A stretch of DNA of 64,000 nucleotides from Pseudarthrobacter phenanthrenivorans Sphe3 (GCF_000189535.1 NC_015145.1:3472001-3536000), one strand, 5' to 3'; numbered from the stretch's first letter, positions 1 through 8,874 are shown. Made by a program: numbers and translations. The notes: generated by a model not told the origin, from the letters alone.

Positions 1-320
1 GCCCACGACTCCAACAACACCCGGGTTTCCACGATGTCCGCCACGGGAAGGTGCTGGGTGGCAACGTGCAGCCGCAGGGCAGAGCCGAGTGCCGCCGTCG
101 GATCTGAAATGACGACAGTTCCGGCGTCCGGGCCCGAGCCGACGCCGGCCCGCACCACACCCATGGCTTCCAGGATGCGGATAGCCTCCCTGACGGATGT
201 CCTGGACACCTTCAACTGCTCGGCCAGTGAGCGTTCGGCGGGAAGCCTGCCGCCCACGGCGAGGCGTCCCTCGGAAAGCTGGTTCTCTATCCAGGCCAGG
301 ACAAGCTGATGCGTCTTCAT
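1..320 (-). CDS. GntR/FadR-type transcriptional regulator, 5' part (runs off the left edge)
   Basis: This is a winged-helix DNA-binding repressor, probably sensing lactate or a related acid and controlling the divergent lldD. About 106 residues are visible from the ATG at 318-320. The GntR winged helix is clear: LPAERSLAEQLKVSRTSVREAIRILEAMGVV. After it comes the start of an FCD-type ligand domain (VADIVETRVLLESW), which is cut by the window edge. A TAGGAT box lies 6 bases before the ATG, so the mRNA is probably leaderless. The head-to-head position with lldD and the two intervening TGGTNNNACCA palindromes match LldR-type control. The family call is firm; the LldR role is inferred from context. 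Confidence 0.85.
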   Translation of the reverse strand, partial: MKTHQLVLAWIENQLSEGRLAVGGRLPAERSLAEQLKVSRTSVREAIRILEAMGVVRAGVGSGPDAGTVVISDPTAALGSALRLHVATQHLPVADIVETRVLLESW

Positions 321-337
321 GCAGACATCCTAGTTGA

Positions 338-352
338 TGTGGTCGGACCACA
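338..352. promoter_or_regulatory. GntR/FadR-type operator 1
   Basis: The perfect palindrome TGTGGTCGGACCACA contains the FadR-family core TGGTNNNACCA. It lies just upstream of the -10-like TAGGAT of the regulator gene, so binding would repress the regulator's own promoter. Confidence 0.75.
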
Positions 353-362
353 TGCCCTAGAG

Positions 363-377
363 TGTGGTTAGACCACA
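363..377. promoter_or_regulatory. GntR/FadR-type operator 2
   Basis: TGTGGTTAGACCACA is a second copy with the same arms, centred 25 bp from the first and 48 bp before the lldD start. Two sites in the divergent region suggest coordinated repression of both genes. Confidence 0.75.
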
Positions 378-424
378 CAGGGGTCCGCGGTTGCGGGCCT
401 GTCACCGGCCCAACGGAGGACGCC

Positions 425-1768
425 ATGACCCACACCATCCAGCCCAACAACCCCGAGGCCACTCCCGCCCCGGATGCCACGGATGTTCCCGTAGCCTCCG
501 CGCCCGCAGCCACCCCTGCCACCACCACCGCCGCCGTGCCTGCCGCCCTCAAGCGGCGGATCCCCAAGTACTCTGACCTCGCTCCCCTGATGCAGTTCAA
601 GAAGCCGGAGTTCAGCAAGGAAGCCCGGCTGAAGCGGGCCAGCACCGTCTGGGAACTGCGGGACATCGCCAAGCGGCGCACACCGCAGGCGCCCTTTGAC
701 TACACCGACGGCGCAGCTGAAGGGGAAATCACCCTCCGCCGCGCACGCCAGGCGTTCCTGGATATCGAGTTCCGTCCGGGCATCCTCCGCAACGTTTCCG
801 CGATCGACCTCAGCACCGAGATCCTGGGCAAGCCCTCGAGGCTGCCGGTCGGCATCGCACCCACCGGATTTACCCGGATGATGCAGTCCGAAGGCGAGTA
901 CGCGGGCTCCCAGGCGGCGGAAGCCGCCGGTATCCCCTACACCCTTTCCACCATGGGCACCGCCTCCATCGAGGACGTGGCCGCTGCCGCACCCAACGGC
1001 CGCAACTGGTTCCAGCTCTACCTGTGGACTGACCGGGAGCGCTCACTGGAACTCATCGAGCGGGCCGCCAAGGCCGGCAACGACACCCTCATGGTCACCG
1101 TGGACACCGCCGTGGCCGGCGCCCGCCTCCGTGACGTCCGCAACGGCATGACCATCCCGCCGGCGCTGACCCTCAAGACCGTCCTGGACGCGTCCTACCG
1201 GCCCGCCTGGTGGTTCAACTTCCTCACCCACGAGCCGCTCACCTTCGCGTCACTCTCCCGGTACACCGGCACCGTGGCGGACCTGATCAACTCGATGTTC
1301 GACCCCACCCTGACTTTCGAGGACCTGGACTGGCTGCGCGAAACGTGGAAGGGCAAGCTGGTGGTCAAAGGCATCCAGACCGTGGAGGATGCACGCCGCG
1401 TGGTTGACCACGGCGCTGACGGCATCGTCCTGTCCAACCACGGGGGCCGCCAGCTGGACCGGGCGCCCATCCCGTTCCACCTGCTGCCCGAGGTGAAGCA
1501 GGCCTTTACCGCGGACAACACGGACGCAGCGATCATGCTGGACACCGGCATCATGAGCGGCGCGGACATCGTGGCGGCCCTGGCCCTGGGCGCCGACTTC
1601 ACGCTGGTCGGCCGAGCCTATCTGTACGGCCTGATGGCCGGCGGCCGTGCCGGCGTTGACCGTATGCTGCAGATTCTGGAAAAGGACATGGCCCGCACAA
1701 TGGCCCTGCTCGGCGTGTCCAGGATCTCGGAGCTCACTCCGGACCACGTGCGCCTGCTCAAGAACTAA
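425..1768 (+). CDS. lldD: FMN-dependent L-lactate dehydrogenase
   Basis: This 447-residue enzyme of the FMN-dependent alpha-hydroxy-acid dehydrogenase family oxidises L-lactate to pyruvate, passing electrons to the respiratory chain at the membrane. The active-site signature [12 protein letters not shown] holds the catalytic His and the substrate-binding Arg. The phosphate-binding stretch [19 protein letters not shown] and the closing [14 protein letters not shown] are also present. The first 45 residues are Ala/Pro/Thr-rich and lie outside the catalytic fold. The ATG at 425 is preferred over an upstream in-frame start because GGAGGA sits just ahead of it. Regulation by the divergent GntR protein is inferred from the two palindromes upstream. 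Other family members (mandelate or glycolate oxidases) are less likely given the LldR-like neighbour. Confidence 0.88.
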   Translation: MTHTIQPNNPEATPAPDATDVPVASAPAATPATTTAAVPAALKRRIPKYSDLAPLMQFKKPEFSKEARLKRASTVWELRDIAKRRTPQAPFDYTDGAAEGEITLRRARQAFLDIEFRPGILRNVSAIDLSTEILGKPSRLPVGIAPTGFTRMMQSEGEYAGSQAAEAAGIPYTLSTMGTASIEDVAAAAPNGRNWFQLYLWTDRERSLELIERAAKAGNDTLMVTVDTAVAGARLRDVRNGMTIPPALTLKTVLDASYRPAWWFNFLTHEPLTFASLSRYTGTVADLINSMFDPTLTFEDLDWLRETWKGKLVVKGIQTVEDARRVVDHGADGIVLSNHGGRQLDRAPIPFHLLPEVKQAFTADNTDAAIMLDTGIMSGADIVAALALGADFTLVGRAYLYGLMAGGRAGVDRMLQILEKDMARTMALLGVSRISELTPDHVRLLKN

Positions 1769-1784
1769 GCGCCCAACCCAACTG

Positions 1785-1834
1785 GGTAGCGCCAAGTGTC
1801 GTTTTCAACCCTCAAAACGACACTTGGCGCTACC
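1785..1834. repeat. Perfect 21-bp inverted repeat between lldD and the ArsR gene
   Basis: Arms at 1785-1805 and 1814-1834 are exact reverse complements around an 8-base loop. The pairing continues imperfectly outward to about 1770 and 1850 (GCCCAACCC against GGGTGCTGGGC). It lies between the convergent lldD and ArsR-type genes and could end transcription from both sides. The outer arms carry no clear T-tract. The length and perfection exceed a normal terminator and suggest a mobile intergenic palindrome. Confidence 0.8.
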
Positions 1835-1850
1835 TACTTGGGGTGCTGGG

Positions 1851-2447
1851 CTACTTCTTGCGGCCGAATTTGGGGAGATTGGGGAGGTTGGCCAGGAGGT
1901 CCGCCGCTTTGGTGGCGGCGCGGCCCACGGTCCGGCCGATCTGTTGCGGCACGGTGTCATCGCTCAGGGGCGCCGTGGTCCCGCCGGGAATGACGACGGC
2001 GGGGCTCAGCTCCGCGCCGTCCGCCGCCAGGACGCCGGCGGACACGGCCTCGGCCGCCACAGCGCCGGCGCCTTCAGTGTCCTTGGGGGTGGCGCCTGCC
2101 TTGGCCGCGGGGGCGGGAGCAGTCCCGCCGTGGGCAACTGCCGGGGCGGCCGGCGCTGTCCCGGCCGTTACGGCTGGGGCCGCTGATCCGACGTCGAGCG
2201 TTTCCAGCCAGCTGGCGATCCCTTCAAGCGGCTTGCGATTCAAAGCGTAGTAGCGCTTTTGGCCCTGCGCCCGCATGCTCACCAACTGGGCTTCGCGAAG
2301 GACTTTGAGGTGCTTGGAAATGGTGGGCTGGCTCGCTGCCAGTTCTTCCACCAACTCGCCCACGGCTTTGTCCCCTGAACGCAGGGAGAGCAGGATATCC
2401 CGCCGGGTCGATTCCGCTATGACGGCAAATACGTCGTCTGTCACCAT
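1851..2447 (-). CDS. ArsR-family winged-helix regulator with a long low-complexity tail
   Basis: The first 85 or so residues form an ArsR-type HTH: VFAVIAESTRRDILLSLRSG, then VGELVEELAASQPTISKHLKVLREA, then the wing MRAQGQKRYYALN. This type controls small operons in response to a metal or other effector. No cysteine metal-binding motif is visible, so it may belong to the metal-independent members. The remaining 110 residues are Ala/Pro/Thr/Gly-rich, ending in LLANLPNLPKFGRKK. The ATG at 2447 sits one base after GGGAGG; the following GTG codon would give better spacing and could be the real start. The protein has 198 residues and the target is unknown. Confidence 0.75.
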   Translation of the reverse strand: MVTDDVFAVIAESTRRDILLSLRSGDKAVGELVEELAASQPTISKHLKVLREAQLVSMRAQGQKRYYALNRKPLEGIASWLETLDVGSAAPAVTAGTAPAAPAVAHGGTAPAPAAKAGATPKDTEGAGAVAAEAVSAGVLAADGAELSPAVVIPGGTTAPLSDDTVPQQIGRTVGRAATKAADLLANLPNLPKFGRKK

Positions 2448-2601
2448 GCCTCCCACCCTAGCGACATATACGCCGAAAGGCATCAACTATTTCGGCCTGC
2501 ACCCGAAGGCCATTGCCCCGCTTCTCCCGCGGTGCTACAACGGTGTCACCGCTGCGCCGGAATCCCGGGCATCGGCCCGCGTGAACCGAGGGGTGGTGGT
2601 G

Positions 2602-3099
2602 ATGGATTTCTTCCGGCAGCAACTGTTCAACATCATCGCGTTTGTGTTTCTGGGACTTTTTGTGGCGGTCTGGGGCTCAGTCCTGCTGCGCGTCGGGTTC
2701 TGGGTGCCCGACGGGAGGACCGTGGCGCCGCCCCTTAATGGGGCCCTGGTTACCGCGGCCGGCGTACTGGCCACCTCGCTGAGTTCGCTGACCGCCTCGG
2801 CCCTGGGGTTCACCATCGCCGAGGTCCGACGCGACGAGCGCGGGGGCGGCGGCGCGGCAGGAGGGCGCGGCTCCGGCGCTGCCCCCGCTGTCAGTCCTTC
2901 CGAAGTCACCGCCAGGCTCTCAGGACGGATCGTCGCAGCCATCGTGGTGTACCTCGCGGTGGGCCTTCTGGTCCTGCTGCTCTGGCTTGTGAAGGGAACC
3001 GCCTCCACTGACCTGATCGGGGCCTTCGCCCTATCGCTGCTGGGCTGGCTCATCGGCGCGGCGGGCGTTGTGTTCCAAACAGAGAAATCCAGTGACTGA
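2602..3099 (+). CDS. Small four-helix membrane protein of unknown function
   Basis: This 165-residue protein has four predicted membrane segments at roughly residues 5-28, 45-68, 112-134 and 142-160. A glycine-rich loop (ERGGGGAAGGRGSG) lies between helices two and three. The ATG at 2602 follows the purine-rich GGGGTGGTGGTG. A longer in-frame extension from 2275 overlaps the ArsR gene and its promoter and is unlikely to be coding. I do not recognise the family. The gene stands alone, convergent with acuC. Confidence 0.6.
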   Translation: MDFFRQQLFNIIAFVFLGLFVAVWGSVLLRVGFWVPDGRTVAPPLNGALVTAAGVLATSLSSLTASALGFTIAEVRRDERGGGGAAGGRGSGAAPAVSPSEVTARLSGRIVAAIVVYLAVGLLVLLLWLVKGTASTDLIGAFALSLLGWLIGAAGVVFQTEKSSD

Positions 3100-3127
3100 G
3101 CACGGGCGCGGGTAGATGAGACCTGCG

Positions 3128-4339
3128 TCAGTCAAACCAGGGATCCAGCCCGTGCAGCGGGAAGACGGCCTTCCGGGTGGCCATGACGGTGCGGTCAACG
3201 TCGTCGTTGGGGTCGAAGCCCACTTCCCAGGACCGCCACCACAGCTCCACGTCGTCGCTCATCATTGCCGGCGCCGACCTGCCGAACTTCTCCTCCACAT
3301 AGTCCCGCCAGTCCTGCGGAACCGGGGTGCGCAGCGGCACGGGCCGTCCGGCGGCGATCCCGATCAGGTGGCTCCAGGAGCGGGGCACCACCTCGAGGAC
3401 GTTATATCCCCCGCCTCCCGTCGAGATCCAGCGGTTGTCGCAATGCCTGGCCGCAAGGTTGCCGACGGCGGAGGCGGCCTCCCGCTGCCCGTCAACGCTG
3501 AGGTTGAGGTGGGTCAGGGGGTCGCTGCGGTGCGAGTCGCAGCCGTGCTGGCTGACGATGACTTCCGGCTGGAACGCAGCCACCAGCTGCGGCACCACGG
3601 CATGGAACGCCCGGAGCCAGCCGGCGTCCCCGGTACCTGAGGGCAGCGCCACGTTCACTGCCGTCCCCTCGGCCTGCGGACCGCCGATCTCGTTTGCGAA
3701 ACCGGTGCCGGGGAACAACGTCAGGCCACTTTCGTGCAGTGAAATCGTGAGGACGCGCGGGTCATTCCAAAAAATGCTCTCCGTGCCGTCCCCATGGTGC
3801 GCGTCAACGTCGAGGTATGCCACCCGGCTGACACCGCCGTCGAGCAATTTTTGGATGGCGAGTGCGGCGTCGTTGTAGATGCAGAACCCGCTGGCCCGCT
3901 CACGGGCGGCGTGGTGCATGCCGCCGCCGAAGTTGATGGCGCGCAGGGCGGAGCCGTCCAGGATCCGGGAGGCCGCCAGGAGGGAGGCGCCGGCCAGCCT
4001 GGCCGCGGCGTCGTGCATGCCCGCAAAGGCGGGATCGTCCTCCGTTCCCAGGCCGCGGGACTCATCAGTCTCGCCGGGGTTGGCGCTGACCCTCTTAACC
4101 GCCGCGATGAAATCGGCGGAATGCACGGACTCCAGGTCGGCGTCGCAAGCTATGTCCGGCGCCTCCACGGCAACGTGCTCCAGGTCGAACAACCCCAGGC
4201 TTCGCGCGAGGCGGGCCGTCAGGTCCATCCGTTCCGGAGCCATCGGGTGGCCAGGCCCAAAGTTGTAGGCGGTCATGTCAGTGCTCCACGCCACCACCGT
4301 CGGGGGCGCGGGCAGGCTGAGACCCGGGAGGTATGTCAT
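3128..4339 (-). CDS. acuC: AcuC-like class I histone-deacetylase-fold protein
   Basis: This is a zinc-dependent protein lysine deacetylase of the acetoin-utilisation AcuC type. In Bacillus AcuC reactivates acetyl-CoA synthetase; an acs gene lies 26 kb away in this window. The 403-residue protein shows the family hallmarks in order: GHPMAPERM near the N-terminus, NFGGGMHHAA with the catalytic His pair, YLDVDAHHGDGTE with zinc ligands, SLHESG, QHGCDSHRSDPLTHLNLS, and GGGGYN near the C-terminus. The ATG at 4339 follows a TAGCCT box by 7 bases, so the message is probably leaderless. It lies divergent to trkH. The native substrate is inferred. Confidence 0.85.
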   Translation of the reverse strand: MTYLPGLSLPAPPTVVAWSTDMTAYNFGPGHPMAPERMDLTARLARSLGLFDLEHVAVEAPDIACDADLESVHSADFIAAVKRVSANPGETDESRGLGTEDDPAFAGMHDAAARLAGASLLAASRILDGSALRAINFGGGMHHAARERASGFCIYNDAALAIQKLLDGGVSRVAYLDVDAHHGDGTESIFWNDPRVLTISLHESGLTLFPGTGFANEIGGPQAEGTAVNVALPSGTGDAGWLRAFHAVVPQLVAAFQPEVIVSQHGCDSHRSDPLTHLNLSVDGQREAASAVGNLAARHCDNRWISTGGGGYNVLEVVPRSWSHLIGIAAGRPVPLRTPVPQDWRDYVEEKFGRSAPAMMSDDVELWWRSWEVGFDPNDDVDRTVMATRKAVFPLHGLDPWFD

Positions 4340-4443
4340 CAATCACAGGCTACCCGAGCCTCAGGCACTTGCTGCCCGGTCATTACGCGGTCATTAGTGG
4401 TTTACTACTGAGGGAAGCAGTTTCTACCGAGGAAAAGCCACAC

Positions 4444-5877
4444 ATGACGCAGAGCCAGTCGAGGCCCCGGAACCCGGCCAGCTGGCACCCCGCAGCGCAG
4501 GAGCGGGAAGGCCTCTGGATCCTTACGCGGCTGCGCGACTTCATCGATGACATCGCGAACACCTCGCCTGCCAGGCTCGCCCTCAGCGCGTTCGCCGGCG
4601 TCTGCCTGGTGTTCACATTCCTGCTGTCCTTGCCCGTCTCGTCTTCAGCCGGCACTGCCACCCCCATTCACCAGGCGCTGTTTACGGCGGTATCGGCCGT
4701 GTGCGTCACTGGCCTCACGGTGGTTTCGACCGCGATCCACTGGTCCTTCTTCGGGCAGCTCGTCATCCTGATCGGCGTCTTTATTGGCGGCCTGGGCACG
4801 CTGACCCTGGCCTCCCTGCTGGCACTGATGGTGAGCAAGCGGCTCGGGGTCCGCGGCAAGATCATCGCGGCGGAGTCCATGAACAACGCGGGCCGGCTGG
4901 GCGAGGTTGGTACCTTGCTGCGCATCGTCATCACCACGTCCGTGGTGATCGAAGGCATCCTGGCGCTGGCGCTCATCCCCCGGTTCCTCACCCTGGGCGA
5001 GCCCTTCTGGCAGTCTGTGTGGCACGGCATCTTCTATGCCATCTCGTCGTTCAACAACGCAGGATTCACCCCCCATTCGGACGGGATCGTCCCCTACGAG
5101 ACGGATCTTTGGATCCTGGTTCCCCTGATGCTCGGCGTTTTCCTGGGCAGCCTCGGCTTCCCGGTGGTGATGGTGCTCCAGCAGAACGGGTTGAACTGGA
5201 AGAAGTGGAACCTGCACACCAAGCTGACCATCCAGGTGTCCTTCATCCTGCTGGCAGCGGGCACGTTCCTGTGGGCCCTCATGGAGTGGGACAACCTGCG
5301 CACCATCGGGACCATGAACCTCGGGGACAAAGTCACCCACGCCTTGTTCGCTTCGGTCATGATGCGGTCCGGCGGCTTTAACCTCGTGGACCAGAACCAG
5401 ATGGAGTCCACTACCATGCTGCTGACGGACGCCCTGATGTTCGCCGGCGGCGGTTCAGCCTCCACGGCTGGCGGCATCAAGGTCACCACCATTGCGGTGA
5501 TGTTCCTGGCGATCGTGGCCGAGGCCCGGGGCGACGCCGACGTCAAGGTGTACGGCAGGACCATCCCGGAAGGAACCATGCGGGTGGCCATTTCGGTCAT
5601 CGTTGCCGGCGCCACCCTGGTATCGGTGTCCGCGTTCCTGCTGCTCCACATCAGCGGCGCCTCCCTGGACCGGGTCCTGTTCGAGACCATTTCCGCTTTC
5701 GCCACCGTGGGCCTCAGCACCAACCTCAGCGCTGAAGTGGCGCCCTCCGGCGTGTATGTCCTTACCGCGCTGATGTTTGCCGGCCGCGTGGGCACGGTAA
5801 CCCTCGCCGCCGCCCTGGCCCTCCGCCAGCGCAGCCAGCTCTATCACTACCCCGAAGAGAGGCCCATCATTGGCTAG
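4444..5877 (+). CDS. trkH: TrkH/KtrB-type potassium channel subunit
   Basis: This 477-residue integral membrane protein forms the potassium (or sodium/potassium) conduction pore. Repeated M1-P-M2 units are visible with selectivity-filter-like turns AVCVTGL, SSFNNAGF, RSGGFN and ATVGLSTN. Each contributes the conserved glycine expected in Ktr/Trk pores. The start at 4444 is chosen because GAGGAAA lies about 9 bases upstream; the in-frame extension to 4333 overlaps the promoter region. The stop codon overlaps the trkA start by 8 bases, so the two subunits are translationally coupled. The length suits the smaller KtrB branch. Confidence 0.88.
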   Translation: MTQSQSRPRNPASWHPAAQEREGLWILTRLRDFIDDIANTSPARLALSAFAGVCLVFTFLLSLPVSSSAGTATPIHQALFTAVSAVCVTGLTVVSTAIHWSFFGQLVILIGVFIGGLGTLTLASLLALMVSKRLGVRGKIIAAESMNNAGRLGEVGTLLRIVITTSVVIEGILALALIPRFLTLGEPFWQSVWHGIFYAISSFNNAGFTPHSDGIVPYETDLWILVPLMLGVFLGSLGFPVVMVLQQNGLNWKKWNLHTKLTIQVSFILLAAGTFLWALMEWDNLRTIGTMNLGDKVTHALFASVMMRSGGFNLVDQNQMESTTMLLTDALMFAGGGSASTAGGIKVTTIAVMFLAIVAEARGDADVKVYGRTIPEGTMRVAISVIVAGATLVSVSAFLLLHISGASLDRVLFETISAFATVGLSTNLSAEVAPSGVYVLTALMFAGRVGTVTLAAALALRQRSQLYHYPEERPIIG

Positions 5878-6556
5878 TTCCCCAGACGCCCCGCGGCGGC
5901 CCGCCCACAACGCTCCGGTGCTGGTCATCGGGCTGGGCCGTTTCGGTTCCTCCACTGCCGAGCAGCTGGTCAAGCAGGGCCGTGAAGTGCTCGCCATCGA
6001 GCGGGACCGGACCCTCGTCCAGAAGTTCGCGCCCCTCCTGACGCATGTGGTGGAAGCCGACGCCACCAACATCGACGCCCTCCGCCAGCTTGGGGCGCAG
6101 GAGTTCAGCTCCGCCGTCGTGGGTGTGGGCACGTCCATCGAATCCTCGGTGCTGATCACGGTCAACCTGGTGGACCTTGGCATCGAGCACCTGTGGGTGA
6201 AGGCCATCACGCCCTCGCACGGCAAGATCCTCACCAGGATCGGAGCGAACCACGTGATTTACCCGGAGGCCGACGCCGGTGTCCGCGCCGCGCACTTGGT
6301 CTCCGGCCGCATGCTGGACTTCATTGAGTTCGACGACGACTTCGCCATCGTGAAGATGTACCCGCCGCGCGAAACAGTGGGATTCACCCTGGACGAATCC
6401 AAGGTCCGGTCCAAGTACGGTGTGACGATCGTGGGCGTAAAGTCACCCGGCGAAGACTTCACCTACGCCCGGCCGGAGACCAAGGTTTCCTCCCGGGACA
6501 TGCTGATCGTGTCCGGCCACGTGGACCTGCTGGAACGCTTCGCCGCCCGCCCCTGA
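5870..6556 (+). CDS. trkA: TrkA/KtrA-type regulatory subunit (RCK domain)
   Basis: This 228-residue cytoplasmic gating ring subunit binds nucleotides and opens the TrkH pore. A Rossmann fold begins at VLVIGLGRFGSSTAEQL with an acidic residue at the end of strand two (LAIERDRT). An RCK_C domain follows from about residue 140 (VGFTLDESKVRSKYGVTIVG). The start is TTG at 5870 inside the trkH 3' end, with GAGAGG 8 bases upstream. The 8-base overlap makes co-translation likely. Downstream lies a 56-bp tandem repeat before the convergent proC. Confidence 0.9.
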   Translation: MASSPDAPRRPAHNAPVLVIGLGRFGSSTAEQLVKQGREVLAIERDRTLVQKFAPLLTHVVEADATNIDALRQLGAQEFSSAVVGVGTSIESSVLITVNLVDLGIEHLWVKAITPSHGKILTRIGANHVIYPEADAGVRAAHLVSGRMLDFIEFDDDFAIVKMYPPRETVGFTLDESKVRSKYGVTIVGVKSPGEDFTYARPETKVSSRDMLIVSGHVDLLERFAARP

Positions 6557-6571
6557 CGTGGCAAGCCCGGC

Positions 6572-6755
6572 CAGGGAGCCGGTGGTTGGCCCCCGCCGGC
6601 GAGGGCCCCGCCCCGAGCTTGCGAGGGCAGGGAGCCGGGGGTGGGCCCCCGCTGGCGAGGGCCCCGGCCCGAGCTTGCGAGGGCAGGGAGCCGGGGGTGG
6701 GCCCCCGCTGGCGAGGGCCCCGGCCCGAGCTTGCGAGGGCAGGGAGCCGGTGGGG
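6572..6755. repeat. 56-bp tandem repeat, about 3.3 copies
   Basis: Copies begin at 6572, 6628, 6684 and 6740 (partial), marked by CAGGGAGCC. Copies two and three are essentially identical; the first has a few substitutions. Each unit contains two related segments, GCTGGCGAGGGC and GCTTGCGAGGGC, 22 bases apart. The unit length is not a multiple of three and the tract lies between the 3' ends of convergent trkA and proC, so it is not coding. It may act as a GC-rich barrier to read-through. Confidence 0.9.
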
Positions 6756-6756
6756 A

Positions 6757-7590
6757 TTAGCCGAGCTGCTTGGTGATTTCGGCTGCCCTGTCAGCAGCAG
6801 CACGGGCACCCGCCGCAATGATGGCCGGCATGCCCCGCTCGTCAAAGGTGGCGATTGCCCGCTCCGTGGTGCCGTTCGGGCTGGTCACGGCCTTGCGGAG
6901 GGCGGTGGGGTCGGCGCCTGGCTCTGCGAGCATCATTCCGGCGCCTGCCACGGTTTCGCGGGCAAGGAGAAGGGACAATTCTGCGTCCAGGCCCAGTTCC
7001 CGGCCCGCCGCCGCCATGGCCTCCGCCAGGTAGAAGGCGTACGCGGGTCCGGAGCCGCTGATGGCCGAGAGTGCGTCCACCTGCTCCTCGGGGACTTCCA
7101 CCACTGTGCCCGCCCCCTGCAGGACGTTCTTGACGTTCTGCAGCTGTTCCGTGGTGCAGTGGGTGCCCGGCGACACCGAGATCACGCCGCGGCCCACCTT
7201 GGACGGGGTATTTGGCATGGAACGGATCACCGGCTGCCCCGCCGGAAGTGCTGCCTCGAGCTGAGCGATGGAGACTGCCGCAGCAACGCTCACCACCACG
7301 GTGTGGGGAGAGAGTGCGCCGCTGATTTCCCGGGCAAGGGCCGCGATGCCTACGGGCTTGACGCCAAGGATGACGACGCCGGAGCCTTTGGTGGCCTGCT
7401 TGTTGTTGTCAGGCTCCTCCTCCCCGGCGATCGCGGTTACTCCGTGATGGCGTTCTGCCAGTTCCGCCGCCCGTTCGGCGCGCCTCACGGTGGCCACGAC
7501 GTCCGCCGGATCCGTCCCGGCTTCCAGCAGGCCACTCAGAATTGCTTCGTTCATGGATCCACAGCCAAGGAATGCGATTCGGTTGCTCAT
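6757..7590 (-). CDS. proC: Pyrroline-5-carboxylate reductase
   Basis: ProC catalyses the last step of proline synthesis, reducing 1-pyrroline-5-carboxylate with NAD(P)H in the cytoplasm. The N-terminal nucleotide-binding fold starts with IAFLGCGSMNEAIL. The substrate-binding C-terminal dimer domain contains the ProC signature SGSGPAYAFYLAEAMAAAGRELGL and ends with the Asn-Gly-Thr motif SPNGTTERAI. At 277 residues it is of normal length. The ATG at 7590 removes 29 upstream in-frame residues that lack homology. It stands alone, convergent with trkA. Confidence 0.93.
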   Translation of the reverse strand: MSNRIAFLGCGSMNEAILSGLLEAGTDPADVVATVRRAERAAELAERHHGVTAIAGEEEPDNNKQATKGSGVVILGVKPVGIAALAREISGALSPHTVVVSVAAAVSIAQLEAALPAGQPVIRSMPNTPSKVGRGVISVSPGTHCTTEQLQNVKNVLQGAGTVVEVPEEQVDALSAISGSGPAYAFYLAEAMAAAGRELGLDAELSLLLARETVAGAGMMLAEPGADPTALRKAVTSPNGTTERAIATFDERGMPAIIAAGARAAADRAAEITKQLG

Positions 7591-7884
7591 GGCTCCATCA
7601 TTACAGCTAGCCGCTCCCGGTGCCGAAATAGATGACCGCGGGTGGACATGCAAAAGCGGGAACCCCCAACAATCCATTCACAGCCAGCTCACATGTAAGG
7701 CGCAGGTTCCTCCCACTTAACCTCCCTACTGTAGGTAGTACCTCATTGAGGGTGCGAGTGATGCGGCAGGGATGGGGATCCCTGCCAGGGCACCGGCAGC
7801 CGGCAACAGGTTTTCCCCCATTTTTCCTGTTGGCGGCGCCGGTGCTTCCGCTTTTAACGGCCAGCCCGGGCTGCGGAAACTTCC
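7591..7884. other. Intergenic region between proC and ppx with a perfect 9-bp hairpin
   Basis: No coding sequence was found. The block holds the proC promoter region on the minus strand and the end of the ppx transcript. GGCAGGGAT and ATCCCTGCC at 7765-7786 form a perfect 9-bp stem with a GGGG loop. CAACAGG/CCTGTTG (about 7809-7837) can form a weaker stem flanking an A/T-rich loop. Neither has a long T-tract; the first may terminate ppx. Confidence 0.5.
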
Positions 7885-8874
7885 CTAGACTGCGGCTTCG
7901 ACCGGTTGCGCGGGGGCCACATGGGGTGCCGGCTCCAGCGGGCCGGCGAACACAAGCTGGTCCAGCCGGCGAAGGATCAGCCCTTCCCGCAGGGCCCAGG
8001 GGCAGATGCGGAGTTTCTTGAATTTGAAGAGCTCCAGGGCGGCTTCGGCAACGAGTGCCCCGGCCAACAACTGGTGGGCCCGGGCTTCTGATACACCCGG
8101 AAGATGCAGCCGGTCCTCGGCTTTCATCGCGGAGATGCGCTGCGCCCAAACTCCCAGGTCCGAGGCGTTGAGCTCGCGCTTAACGTAGGGGCCGGCTGCG
8201 CTGGGGGCAGCACCGGCGATCCGTGCAAGTGAACGGAAGGTCTTGGAGGTCCCTGCCACCAGGTTGGCCCGGCCCAGTCCGTCGAATTCCCGCACCGCAG
8301 GCTTCAGCGTGGCCCTGATGTAGCGCCGCAGCTCCTTGACGCTCTTGGCAGAGGGCGGATCTTCGGACAGCCAGTCCCGGGTAAGCCTGCTGGCACCCAG
8401 CGGCACGGACGTGGCCACCTCAGGCAGCTCATCCTGCCCGAAAGCCATTTCGAAGGAGCCGCCGCCGATGTCCAGGTTAAGGATGGGCCCGGCGCCCCAC
8501 CCATGCCAGCGCCTGACGGCGAAGAACGTCATGGAGGCTTCTTCGCTGCCGGTCAGCTCCTGCAGCGTGACGGTGGTTTCGTGCTTGACGCGGGCCAGGA
8601 CCTCGGGCCCGTTGGTGGCCTCGCGAATGGCCGAGGTACAGAAGGCCAGAAGGTCCTCCGCCTTGTGCCGGGCGGCAAACTCCCAGGCCTCCAGCACGAA
8701 CTCGGTGAGCTCGTGCTGCCCGGCATCGCTGATGCTGCCGTCAGGTTCCAGGTACTGGACCAGCGAGAGCGGCCGTTTGTGGGACGCAAACGGCACGGGG
8801 CGCGCGCCGGGGTGGGCATCCACCAGGAGGAGGTGGACAGTGTTGGACCCGATATCGAGGACGCCTAGCCGCAT
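7885..8874 (-). CDS. Ppx/GppA-family phosphatase (exopolyphosphatase-like)
   Basis: This 329-residue ASKHA-fold protein matches actinobacterial short Ppx proteins, which hydrolyse polyphosphate or pppGpp. The first phosphate loop LGVLDIGSNTVHLLLVDA is present at residues 2-19. The second loop, ILNLDIGGGSFEMAFG, follows near residue 135, and CTSAIREATNG lies between them. The HD-type C-terminal domain of long PPX enzymes is absent, as in mycobacterial Ppx1/Ppx2. The ATG at 8874 places the start right at the fold. It lies 7 bases after the SseB-like gene, so the two form an operon. Confidence 0.82.
   Translation of the reverse strand: MRLGVLDIGSNTVHLLLVDAHPGARPVPFASHKRPLSLVQYLEPDGSISDAGQHELTEFVLEAWEFAARHKAEDLLAFCTSAIREATNGPEVLARVKHETTVTLQELTGSEEASMTFFAVRRWHGWGAGPILNLDIGGGSFEMAFGQDELPEVATSVPLGASRLTRDWLSEDPPSAKSVKELRRYIRATLKPAVREFDGLGRANLVAGTSKTFRSLARIAGAAPSAAGPYVKRELNASDLGVWAQRISAMKAEDRLHLPGVSEARAHQLLAGALVAEAALELFKFKKLRICPWALREGLILRRLDQLVFAGPLEPAPHVAPAQPVEAAV

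Noticed and set aside
7741..7790. Small RNA or riboswitch before proC
   Set aside because: Only a simple 9-bp hairpin is present; no known riboswitch core and no promoter pair could be identified.
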